Shown here: positions 14,373 through 20,652 of the stretch, piece by piece
Position numbering within the stretch: position 1 is the first letter of the stretch
Layout of the letters: every line of letters starts with the position of its first letter
Virus record (IMG/VR): IMGVR_UViG_3300031952_001342
Span: 1-22,969 of that record
Origin: a virus
Direction: 5' to 3' (one strand)
Length of the DNA: 22,969 bases
The notes under the pieces: model-generated
The model's input: the letters and a program-made list of their open reading frames with translations, nothing else
Databases searched by the model: none
What the model was told of the DNA's origin: nothing
Made by a program: the position numbers and the translations under genes

Positions 14373-15113
14373 ATGACAGAGACATTAACCCAAAAAGAAA
14401 TTGCAAAAACTAAATATCAAGACGCTAAACGTATTGCTTTAAGAAGTTATGACCAACGAAAGTTGGCGACTGATGATAACCAAAAAGTTTTTGAAGGTTT
14501 TTATAATGATATGGTTAAAGTATCTCCAGATTTTGAATTGGTTAAGAAACCAAATTCTGCGGACTATAAAGTTTGGATTGATAATTTTCCTGTAGAAACA
14601 TTTACATTAAACTATTTTGATTGTGAAATTAAATACACAGGTAAATTACCTGAAGTAGTGTCAAGTGGTAAAGTTCGTATTGATGTTAGTGAACAACATG
14701 TTACCCCAAGAGGTTCTTGGAGACAAAAAAGTTTGGGGTTTAAAATTAGAACTTCATTAGATTATACTGAAGGTCCATACTACAAATCAGGTAGAAATGT
14801 TGCTAAGAAAGTAATTGAGTATGTTGATTCTTTATGGGAGCAGGAAAAGGCTCGATTACTTAAACAAGATATTAGAAGTCGTGCTTTTAGAGAACTAATG
14901 AGTATGTTTAGATTTTCAATCATTGATTTTGGAACACCAACAAAACAAAACGAATTTAATTTCTTTACAGTAACTAATCTTAATAGAACCAAGATTGTTT
15001 TAGGGTACAGATATGATTCTGTTAATGATAAGATTGAATTTATTAATAAAGAGATTATTGTACCAAAAGAATTTAATTTAACTTATTTAGTAGAAAAATT
15101 AGGAGAATTGTAA
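14373..15113 (+). CDS. Hypothetical protein, 246 residues
   Basis: Begins MTETLTQKEIAKTKYQDAKR (a helical N-terminus), then a mixed strand/helix protein with RIDVSEQHVTPRGSWRQK near the middle and FRFSIIDFGTP later. No cysteine pair, nucleotide-binding loop or membrane segment is seen. I do not recognise a family. It has its own TATCTTTG promoter with a 20-nt A/C-rich leader, nearly identical to that of the zinc-finger gene at 21281, so it is probably an early, strongly expressed gene. The next gene starts 34 nt later behind another -7 box. Confidence 0.72.
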   Translation: MTETLTQKEIAKTKYQDAKRIALRSYDQRKLATDDNQKVFEGFYNDMVKVSPDFELVKKPNSADYKVWIDNFPVETFTLNYFDCEIKYTGKLPEVVSSGKVRIDVSEQHVTPRGSWRQKSLGFKIRTSLDYTEGPYYKSGRNVAKKVIEYVDSLWEQEKARLLKQDIRSRAFRELMSMFRFSIIDFGTPTKQNEFNFFTVTNLNRTKIVLGYRYDSVNDKIEFINKEIIVPKEFNLTYLVEKLGEL

Positions 15114-15122
15114 AAAACGCCG

Positions 15123-15130
15123 TATATTTG
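15123..15130 (+). promoter_or_regulatory. Bacteroidetes-type -7 element for the 91-residue gene
   Basis: TATATTTG, exact TAnnTTTG, 17 nt before ATG 15148. The -33 region lies in the end of the previous gene and shows no good TTTG. Confidence 0.6.
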
Positions 15131-15147
15131 TAGAAACAATTAAAGAT

Positions 15148-15423
15148 ATGAACACACAGACATATAACATCAGAATCGAGAACGAGAAATTTGGTAAACT
15201 TTTGAATGAAACGTTTATTGACGGAATCCAATTCAAATTATTTTTGAAGATGGTTAGTGGATGTTTGGAGTTAAAGAATGATTTAACATTCTTCAACGGA
15301 ATCGATTTCTTAATCAACATTCCTTACAAATTTTTGAAGGATTCAATTATTGTTACATCAACTAATGAGTACAATTTGGCTGACCACGCGAAAAGCAAAA
15401 TTGAGGCTTTAGTTACTAAATAA
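15148..15423 (+). CDS. Small hypothetical early protein, 91 residues
   Basis: Begins MNTQTYNIRIENEKFGKLLN and contains an alternating hydrophobic segment (DLTFFNGIDFLINIPYKFLK). No family recognised. It has its own TAnnTTTG box. Leucine codons are often TTG and asparagine/isoleucine codons often AAC/ATC, in contrast to the TTA/AAT/ATT habit of most neighbours; the zinc-finger gene at 21281 shares this bias. That suggests selection for strong early expression, or a different history. The next gene follows after 8 nt. Confidence 0.68.
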   Translation: MNTQTYNIRIENEKFGKLLNETFIDGIQFKLFLKMVSGCLELKNDLTFFNGIDFLINIPYKFLKDSIIVTSTNEYNLADHAKSKIEALVTK

Positions 15424-15431
15424 TATAAATT

Positions 15432-15692
15432 ATGAGTATTGAGACAGGGTTATTAATATCAATTTTAGTATCACTTTATATCATCTATAAGTTTTGGAAA
15501 AAAATTCTTAAAACTTTGTTGATTATAACAGTACTTTCTTTCACTTTTTTAGTAATTAAAGTAAAGAGTGTTTACGACAAACTAATGTCGAAAGAGACTA
15601 CTGAAATATCTAATAAAATAACTATTAACGAGAAACAACTTAATGAAGTATGGGAACTAACTACTACAGAATACCAAAATCATCTGAAATAG
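15432..15692 (+). CDS. Small membrane protein, 86 residues
   Basis: Two hydrophobic segments are visible, about residues 5-20 (TGLLISILVSLYIIYK) and 27-45 (KTLLIITVLSFTFLVIK), with lysines between them and a polar C-terminal part. This predicts a hairpin membrane protein, probably in the inner membrane. Such genes in phages can be holins, exclusion factors or inhibitors of host functions; there is no lysis enzyme nearby, so I assign no role. Its 3' end overlaps the MGTNYY gene by 43 nt. Confidence 0.65.
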   Translation: MSIETGLLISILVSLYIIYKFWKKILKTLLIITVLSFTFLVIKVKSVYDKLMSKETTEISNKITINEKQLNEVWELTTTEYQNHLK

Positions 15693-16138
15693 TAATCAGA
15701 TATCAAAAAATGTCCGATAAAATTACTCGATTAGACATATGGAATGTGAGTGACATCAGTGACTTGTTTTCAACCATACCTGTTAATAGTTTTGAAAGAA
15801 CCAACCCATGGGAAGAGTTCATTAACGGGTTAAAAATTCATTTAGGTAAACGTAGTTCAGGATGGAAGTTCTGTTGGAATTTCCACGACAACGAATACTT
15901 TTCAAATAAAGAAGAATTGTTTAAATTTATTCGTTCTGGACGTGTGGTTAATGAGTATGGTGAATTACAAGATAATGAAGAGTTTATCAAAATGGCATTA
16001 GACTGGGGCCAACCTGATGGTAATATCGTGACTCACGAATATGTTTCAGAACATATGTCTTTCATTAGTGATAAGAGTAGTTTTGTTGATAAAACGGTCG
16101 ACGGTCTTAGAGTATCGCCTGTTAAAGACTTCGCGTAA
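15650..16138 (+). CDS. MGTNYY family phage protein
   Basis: A 162-residue protein that starts MGTNYYRIP and contains IHLGKRSSGWKF (63-74) and a later EYGELQDNEEFIKMALDW. These are the hallmarks of a small protein family frequent in phages (MGTNYY at the N-terminus, then a HIGKSS-GW block, often with a CxxC zinc pair). Here the usual zinc-binding cysteines near the N-terminus are absent (RIPKSSEIVIRY). Function unknown. The family start fixes the ATG at 15650 even though this overlaps the membrane-protein gene by 43 nt. A structured RNA and terminator follow the stop. Confidence 0.75.
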   Translation: MGTNYYRIPKSSEIVIRYQKMSDKITRLDIWNVSDISDLFSTIPVNSFERTNPWEEFINGLKIHLGKRSSGWKFCWNFHDNEYFSNKEELFKFIRSGRVVNEYGELQDNEEFIKMALDWGQPDGNIVTHEYVSEHMSFISDKSSFVDKTVDGLRVSPVKDFA

Positions 16139-16164
16139 TATATTGTTTCCTTGTTTAGAAAAAT

Positions 16165-16225
16165 AAGGTGGTGGAACCTGACATATCCTGTCGGCCCTAA
16201 AGGAGACTTCGGTCTCCTTTTTTAT
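16165..16225 (+). ncRNA. Structured RNA tail after the MGTNYY gene (3' UTR or small RNA)
   Basis: After the stop at 16138 there is no ORF. A G-rich segment GGTGGTGGAACC (16168-16179) is followed by a hairpin with GACA/TGTC closed by CC/GG (16178-16194, one bulged T), then directly by the terminator. The region is markedly more GC-rich than the genome around it, as expected for a folded RNA. It could be a 3'-end-derived small RNA or an RNA-stabilising element. No known family recognised. Confidence 0.4.
16199..16224 (+). terminator. Terminator with TTCG tetraloop
   Basis: AAAGGAGAC (16199-16207), loop TTCG, GTCTCCTTT (16212-16220), then TTTTATTT. A perfect 9-bp stem and the best terminator in the window. 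Confidence 0.9.
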
Positions 16226-16243
16226 TTAAAATCAAAATGAATA

Positions 16244-16251
16244 TATTTATT
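16244..16251 (+). promoter_or_regulatory. Late-type promoter motif before the 125-residue gene
   Basis: TATTTATT in ATATATTTATTGATATAAAA, 16 nt before ATG 16268 and 19 nt after the terminator. Confidence 0.5.
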
Positions 16252-16267
16252 GATATAAAATATTCTA

Positions 16268-16645
16268 ATGGCGATATCAGTTAATTATAATCTTACAACA
16301 CTACCTTTAGCCTTAAAAAAAGGCAATTTTTATTTAGGTGTTGGAGATGTTGGTAAAGGACCAACTAGTGGAACTAGTTATTACCACGGTATAACACCTG
16401 TTCTTGGCGGATACACATTATATGTTACTCGAAGTGGTACTAACCAACCTAAGATATACACCGCATCAACTGACTCACAATTAATACTTTTAACTAATAC
16501 TTTATTTGGACAAACATTTACCGTAATATCTCAATGTAATAATTACTTTATAAGTAGGTCCGATACCAAGGATGGGGAGTATAAAAGAAATTATTATAAT
16601 GATGAAGAGAGTGCTCAAGCATTTTATGTATCTTTAATTAATTAA
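16268..16645 (+). CDS. Putative virion protein, 125 residues
   Basis: Begins MAISVNYNLTTLPLALKKGN and is rich in Gly, Ser, Thr and Tyr, with strand-like segments (FYLGVGDVGKGPTSGTSYYH, GGYTLYVTRSGTNQPKIYTA). It looks like a small beta-rich structural protein such as a head or tail decoration component. It lacks the shared tag but has a late-type motif upstream. Virion role is inferred from composition, promoter class and the tagged gene that follows 23 nt later. No named family recognised. Confidence 0.7.
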   Translation: MAISVNYNLTTLPLALKKGNFYLGVGDVGKGPTSGTSYYHGITPVLGGYTLYVTRSGTNQPKIYTASTDSQLILLTNTLFGQTFTVISQCNNYFISRSDTKDGEYKRNYYNDEESAQAFYVSLIN

Positions 16646-16648
16646 CGA

Positions 16649-16656
16649 TATTTATT
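16649..16656 (+). promoter_or_regulatory. Late-type promoter motif before the 106-residue tagged gene
   Basis: CGATATTTATTATTAAAAC; core TATTTATT, 12 nt before ATG 16669. It lies just after the stop of the previous gene. Confidence 0.55.
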
Positions 16657-16668
16657 ATTAAAACTATT

Positions 16669-16989
16669 ATGGGTAAAGATATTATTATTTCAGAAAAACA
16701 ATTAGAAACACTAGTTAATGGTGTTAAAAAAAGAAATATACAAGAACACGGAGAAGAAGGGTCTTACATGGCAAAACAACAATTATTCACTATTGCAACA
16801 TTAGCACACGCTATGTGGGAGAAAATGGAACAAGGTGAACAACTTGAGGATTGGATGGAAACTAAACTTGCTCAGGCCGAACAAAGTATTGTTACTGTTG
16901 TTAAGACATATATGTATGATGAATTTGAGTCTAAAGACTCTGAAGGTATGGGTAAATTAAATTACGATGAAATAGTAATTGGTAAATAA
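16669..16989 (+). CDS. Tagged small phage protein, 106 residues
   Basis: Residues 5-26 (IIISEKQLETLVNGVKKRNI then QE) match the shared tag and end in an IQE cut-site pattern. The rest is helical and acidic (KQQLFTIATLAHAMWEKMEQ, LEDWMETKLAQAEQSIVTVV, KTYMYDEF). I have the impression that similar short proteins occur in marine phages, but I cannot name a family. It has its own late-type motif. An internal region up to about 25 residues would be removed if the prohead protease cuts at IQE. A terminator-like hairpin follows at 17018-17051. Confidence 0.72.
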   Translation: MGKDIIISEKQLETLVNGVKKRNIQEHGEEGSYMAKQQLFTIATLAHAMWEKMEQGEQLEDWMETKLAQAEQSIVTVVKTYMYDEFESKDSEGMGKLNYDEIVIGK

Positions 16990-17004
16990 TAATTAAAAAA
17001 TACT

Positions 17005-17033
17005 TTGACATTTAAAGACCTTTGTTTTATTAT
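17005..17033 (+). promoter_or_regulatory. Possible sigma70-type promoter before rmlB
   Basis: TTGACA (17005-17010), 17-nt spacer, TATTAT (17028-17033): 11 of 12 bases match the E. coli sigma70 consensus, which is not the Bacteroidetes form. It overlaps the hairpin at 17018-17045. In AT-rich DNA such a match may be chance. Confidence 0.35.
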
Positions 17034-17051
17034 TAAGACAAAGGTTTTTTT
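17018..17051 (+). terminator. Terminator hairpin abutting the rmlB start codon
   Basis: ACCTTTGT (17018-17025) pairs with ACAAAGGT (17038-17045) around a 12-nt loop, followed by T residues up to the ATG at 17052. It would end the transcript of the 106-residue gene. The AAAGG in its 3' arm could also serve as a ribosome binding site for rmlB. Confidence 0.6.
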
Positions 17052-17948
17052 ATGAGTAAAATTATAGTAACAGGAGGTTTAGGTTTTATTGGGTCACACT
17101 TTGTAAATTATGTTAGAGAGAATACAGACCATGAAGTATTAATTATTGATAAACTCACATACGCAGGTAATCCTAATAATATTATATTACCAACCGCATA
17201 TCTAAAAAAAGATATATGTGATATAACACCTGAGGATTTAGGCGACTACGATTACATAGTTAATTTTGCTGCCGAGTCACACGTTGACAATTCAATCAAA
17301 GACGGATTACCATTTGTTAAATCAAATGTACAAGGGACTTTCAATATGATTGAGGTAGCAAGAAAAAACAAAAATCTAATTAAATTCTTACACATCTCAA
17401 CGGACGAAGTTTATGGTGACATAGATGAGTATTCGGCGATTGAAACCGATAACATTATCCCAAGTTCATATTATTCCGCAACTAAGGCGTCTGCAGATAT
17501 GTTGGTAACGTCTGCGGGTAGAACATATGGGTTTCCATACTTAATCACACGTACTTGTAATAATTACGGAGAAAACCAACACAACGAAAAATTTGTACCA
17601 AAGATTATTAACTCAATTAAAAAAGGTGATGAGGTACCAGTGTATGGTGATGGTGAACAAGTTCGGGAATGGATACATGCTGACGATAACGCCAAAGCGA
17701 TATTAACCCTATTAATGTCTGATGAGGTTAATACGGTATATAATATTGGGACTGGCGAATCGTATACTAATAACCAAATAATTGGAATAATTAGTAATAT
17801 TTTAGGTAAGGAAGTTAAGTTTAAATACGTTGAAGATAGACTGGGTCATGATAGAAGATATTCATTAAGTTCTTTAAAATATGAAAACAAATTTGGTGTT
17901 ATACAAAATACTAAACTAACTGAATGGTTAAAAAAAATAATTAATTAA
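17052..17948 (+). CDS. rmlB: dTDP-glucose 4,6-dehydratase
   Basis: A 298-residue extended short-chain dehydrogenase. The NAD-binding GGLGFIG is at 8-14, NFAAESHVDNSI at 71-82, the catalytic STDEVYG at 116-122 (Asp118-Glu119 pair typical of the dehydratase), YSATK at 141-145 (Tyr/Lys), and RTCNNYGENQHNEKFVPK with GDGEQVREWIHADD further on, all as in RmlB. It turns dTDP-glucose into dTDP-4-keto-6-deoxyglucose. It is shorter than most RmlB proteins (about 330-350 residues), with a trimmed C-terminus. rmlC lies 245 nt downstream, with one small gene between. rmlA and rmlD are not in the window, so the host may supply them or the product is another dTDP sugar. Confidence 0.92.
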   Translation: MSKIIVTGGLGFIGSHFVNYVRENTDHEVLIIDKLTYAGNPNNIILPTAYLKKDICDITPEDLGDYDYIVNFAAESHVDNSIKDGLPFVKSNVQGTFNMIEVARKNKNLIKFLHISTDEVYGDIDEYSAIETDNIIPSSYYSATKASADMLVTSAGRTYGFPYLITRTCNNYGENQHNEKFVPKIINSIKKGDEVPVYGDGEQVREWIHADDNAKAILTLLMSDEVNTVYNIGTGESYTNNQIIGIISNILGKEVKFKYVEDRLGHDRRYSLSSLKYENKFGVIQNTKLTEWLKKIIN

Positions 17949-17958
17949 ATAAATAAAA

Positions 17959-18180
17959 ATGGTAGAAAAACAAAACAGATTACTTAATGCGTTGAACGCA
18001 AAGTATACTGCGGAAATGATGGATGCTTTAGCAAGATTAGAAGTTTATATAACTTCACCTGTGGCAATTGGTGAACATCCACAACACACAGAAGAAATGG
18101 ATAAATTAATTGAACAGTATACAAATGCTAAAGATAAGGCTGAGTCGTTGATGATTATGAAAAATGAATTAGGTTTTTAA
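17959..18180 (+). CDS. Small helical phage protein between rmlB and rmlC, 73 residues
   Basis: A mostly helical protein: MVEKQNRLLNALNAKYTAEM, then ARLEVYITSPVAIGEHPQHT and a second helix with EEMDKLIEQYTNAKDKAESL. The short 'npVgIGEHp' turn between two helices is one I associate with small phage proteins of unknown function in T4-like marine phages; I give that as recollection, not proof. It starts 10 nt after rmlB and ends 13 nt before rmlC, so the three are co-transcribed, though its role need not relate to sugars. Confidence 0.7.
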   Translation: MVEKQNRLLNALNAKYTAEMMDALARLEVYITSPVAIGEHPQHTEEMDKLIEQYTNAKDKAESLMIMKNELGF

Positions 18181-18193
18181 CTAATTAAATAAT

Positions 18194-18715
18194 ATGGAAG
18201 AAGGTTTATTAATATATAACTCAGTATTCGAAGATAATCGAGGAACATTTGCACCTTTACCTTTAAAATTTGGTGAAGGTAAATTATCGGTATTACGTAA
18301 AAATTGGGTACAAAGCAACGTTAGTGTTAACCCTAATAAATTTACGTTTAGAGGGTTACATTTCCAAGTAGGAGATTTCGCTCAGTCTAAGTTAATTAAG
18401 GTCATTACAGGGGAGATAATTGACTTTATCGTTGATATTAGACATAGTTCGCCTAACTATCTGAAGATTTATAAGTTTGTTGTAAAACCTAACAATGAAT
18501 TGTTTGTTCCAAAAGGATTTGCCCACGGGTTTATAACTACCGAGGATAATACGGTAGTTCAATACTTGGTGGATAACGACTACTCACCATTAAATGAAGG
18601 TTCTATTTTTTGGGGGGATTTTAATTTAATTAAACAAACAATAGAGAGAGTTATTGGTGATAGTAAATTAATCATTTCAACCAAGGATTTAGTAACTAAA
18701 AATTTTAATGTCTAA
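18194..18715 (+). CDS. rmlC: dTDP-4-dehydrorhamnose 3,5-epimerase-like protein
   Basis: A 173-residue cupin. RmlC landmarks: DNRGTF (14-19), FRGLHFQ (52-58, catalytic His56), SKLIKV (65-70, basic residue), VDIRHSSP (80-87), VPKGFAHGF (105-113, His111) and QYLVDNDYSP (123-132, Tyr124/Tyr130). These are the residues used for epimerisation of dTDP-4-keto-6-deoxyglucose. With RmlB it would yield dTDP-4-keto-L-rhamnose, or a related sugar if only one carbon is epimerised. The sugar may modify the virion, the host surface or DNA; no glycosyltransferase is in the window. The next gene overlaps its end by 8 nt. Confidence 0.88.
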   Translation: MEEGLLIYNSVFEDNRGTFAPLPLKFGEGKLSVLRKNWVQSNVSVNPNKFTFRGLHFQVGDFAQSKLIKVITGEIIDFIVDIRHSSPNYLKIYKFVVKPNNELFVPKGFAHGFITTEDNTVVQYLVDNDYSPLNEGSIFWGDFNLIKQTIERVIGDSKLIISTKDLVTKNFNV

Positions 18716-18977
18716 TCAAGCGATAAAATTTCATGAGAATAAAACAATACCTATTGAACTGCCAAGTCCGACAGGTACAACTTTCGTTGACATAAAGTTA
18801 AAGAGTGGTAAGAACGACCTTAGTTTTATTATTGAAGTTTATAAAACCAAAGACATTAAGGGTTTAACCAATAAAGTAATACAACACTATATCTATAAAC
18901 AATTATCATCTTATCTAACACTATTCTCAATTGATGATGAATATAACATAGAGACTTTTAATTTTATTGATTGCTAA
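18708..18977 (+). CDS. Small hypothetical protein, 89 residues
   Basis: Overlaps the rmlC end by 8 nt, so it is in the same operon. The product starts MSNQAIKFHENKTIPIELPS, then a strand-rich part (TTFVDIKLKSGKNDLSFIIE) and a helical, aromatic end. No family recognised; no active-site motif. It is the last gene of the rmlB-rmlC unit; the late-type motif of the Dps-like gene begins 3 nt after its stop. Confidence 0.65.
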   Translation: MSNQAIKFHENKTIPIELPSPTGTTFVDIKLKSGKNDLSFIIEVYKTKDIKGLTNKVIQHYIYKQLSSYLTLFSIDDEYNIETFNFIDC

Positions 18978-18979
18978 GA

Positions 18980-18987
18980 TATTTATA
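18980..18987 (+). promoter_or_regulatory. Late-type promoter motif before the Dps-like gene
   Basis: AAGATATTTATAGTGAAAAC; core TATTTATA, 14 nt before ATG 19002. Confidence 0.6.
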
Positions 18988-19001
18988 GTGAAAACATTAC
19001 T

Positions 19002-19445
19002 ATGAAAAATGAAATTTTAAAAGATAAAATTTTTGAAGCTATTAAACAACAAGAATTATTAACTGAACAAAAAACAGGTACTAAGGATTTTATTGAGATG
19101 GTTTCTCTGTTATTTCACTCTAGAACTCAAGCCCATACATTACATTTACAGACCAAATCATTTGCAGAACACAGTGCGTTAAATGGGTATTATGACGAAA
19201 TTGGAGGATTGGTTGATGGGATTATAGAATCGTATCAAGGTAAATACAGTATCATTAAAGGATACAAAAAATATGATATTGAAGATTATAAAGACTCAAC
19301 AACTACTATTAATTATTTTAAAGACCTTTGTGGGAAAGTTAATGATTTAAGAGATTGTTGTAAAGATTCTTATATCCAAAATCAAATCGACACTGTTTGT
19401 GAGTTAATTAATTCAACATTATATAAATTAAGATTTTTAAAATAA
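19002..19445 (+). CDS. Dps/ferritin-like protein (DUF5856-like)
   Basis: A 147-residue helical protein. The stretch 37-63 (LLFHSRTQAHTLHLQTKSFA, then EHSALNGYYDE) resembles DUF5856 proteins of phages, which look like Dps/ferritin four-helix bundles: His39, His45, His48, His57 and Asp65 fall at spacings used for metal binding, followed by VDGIIESYQGKY. Dps proteins bind iron and DNA. The N-terminus MKNEILKDKIFEAIKQQELL followed by TEQ has a weak form of the shared tag with an LTE cut-site pattern. It has a late-type motif upstream, consistent with a virion-packaged or late protein. Four cysteines lie in the last third. Iron binding is inference. Confidence 0.72.
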   Translation: MKNEILKDKIFEAIKQQELLTEQKTGTKDFIEMVSLLFHSRTQAHTLHLQTKSFAEHSALNGYYDEIGGLVDGIIESYQGKYSIIKGYKKYDIEDYKDSTTTINYFKDLCGKVNDLRDCCKDSYIQNQIDTVCELINSTLYKLRFLK

Positions 19446-19454
19446 TTAAATCAG

Positions 19455-19462
19455 TATTTATT
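19455..19462 (+). promoter_or_regulatory. Late-type promoter motif, 3 nt before ATG 19466
   Basis: CAGTATTTATTATT then ATG; spacing as at 5567-5574. The transcript would be leaderless if the box acts as a -10 element. Confidence 0.55.
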
Positions 19463-19465
19463 ATT

Positions 19466-20647
19466 ATGAATAAACGAGAAATTCTTAACAATTTAATTAT
19501 AAAAATAGTTTCATGTAAAACTCAAAATGAGCTTAAAGAAATTATTAAAGAGATTAATTTGTTTATTAAAGAATATTCAATTGTTGATAATTCTAACGAG
19601 TATGAAAGACTCAAAAACGCCGTTGGAATTATGAAAATAAAATTAAAAAGAAAATTTATGTTTGATGAGTCAAAATCAATTCGTATTACTGAGTTTGATT
19701 TATCTAAAATTGTTAAATTAATTATTAAAGAACAACTTGAAGGTCAAGGGGAAAATCCTTTGTCGGAAAAAGAGATTAGATTATTCAAATATCTTAATAA
19801 ACATAAACAAGATATGGGTAAACAATCTGAAATGTTAGCCTTTATTAAAACCATGATGCCTTTCGTGGGAAGACCCGAATCTGACTCGAGATTCTATTAC
19901 GAAGTTTATACCGCAAATTACAGACCTAATGGTGATTACGAGAATTTAGATAAGACAACTTTCAGAAACTTCAGAGAGTTTAAACAAAGAAAAACGCCAA
20001 ACAATAACGCTTACCAATTCAGTAGTGCTAAAATCCCATTCAAAGGGTCAAATCTTGAAGGTTACTGGGATGTTAATCGTAAAAACGAGTGGTATTATGT
20101 GGTTAAATCTTATAATTGGTACCCTGTTTATTTATTCATCAACAATCAATGGTATAAAGTTAGTAACCCCTATTCATCATCAACATCAAAACAAATGTCA
20201 CACGCTAATCCTGTAAGATATAATTCAGGTTTAGATGCTAAAGTTATTAGTGTAACAAAAGTAGAAATCCAAAATCTTATTGACGGAAAAAGTTTAGATG
20301 ATGTTAAATCCGAAAGAGTAACTAATTTTGGTGATAAATTTGCATCGGCGTTAATTGGTACTAAAAAGTTATTAAGTATTGGTTGGGGGGATAATAGAAA
20401 AAAAGTTAATTATACTATTAGTAACGTTAAGAGTGAAGATGGTAAAATTAAGATTGAAGTTACTATTAATAAAGCGGGTACCATCGAAGGTACAAATAAG
20501 ATGGTTATTAACCCTGAAGGTTATGTACACCCAAGTCCTTTCTCAGAAGATTTAGAAAATGGTATTAAATCAAAAATAATGATAGATAACAAAGATTATT
20601 TAACTGATGATAATACTGAATTTACTTTCAACCACCCCACAAAATAA
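19466..20647 (+). CDS. Tagged putative virion protein with internal tag, 393 residues
   Basis: The tag is internal here: IRITEFDLSKIVKLIIKE at 72-89, followed by QLEGQGE. Before it lies a helical, lysine-rich stretch of about 70 residues (1-71). If a protease cuts at IKE (87-89), a long N-terminal part would be removed. After the tag come a helical region (LSEKEIRLFKYLNKH) and an aromatic, beta-rich body (YWDVNRKNEWYYVVKSYNWY). An alternative start is ATG 19658 (residue 65), which would place the tag at the N-terminus like the others; the late motif just before ATG 19466 favours the longer form. Virion role inferred from tag and promoter; no named family. Confidence 0.72.
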   Translation: MNKREILNNLIIKIVSCKTQNELKEIIKEINLFIKEYSIVDNSNEYERLKNAVGIMKIKLKRKFMFDESKSIRITEFDLSKIVKLIIKEQLEGQGENPLSEKEIRLFKYLNKHKQDMGKQSEMLAFIKTMMPFVGRPESDSRFYYEVYTANYRPNGDYENLDKTTFRNFREFKQRKTPNNNAYQFSSAKIPFKGSNLEGYWDVNRKNEWYYVVKSYNWYPVYLFINNQWYKVSNPYSSSTSKQMSHANPVRYNSGLDAKVISVTKVEIQNLIDGKSLDDVKSERVTNFGDKFASALIGTKKLLSIGWGDNRKKVNYTISNVKSEDGKIKIEVTINKAGTIEGTNKMVINPEGYVHPSPFSEDLENGIKSKIMIDNKDYLTDDNTEFTFNHPTK

Positions 20648-20652
20648 AAATA

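Noticed and set aside
15660-15692. INEKQLNEVWEL near the end of the 86-residue membrane protein as another tag
   Set aside because: It resembles ISEKQLETL, but it is C-terminal, lacks the following [IV]xE and the gene has no late-type motif.
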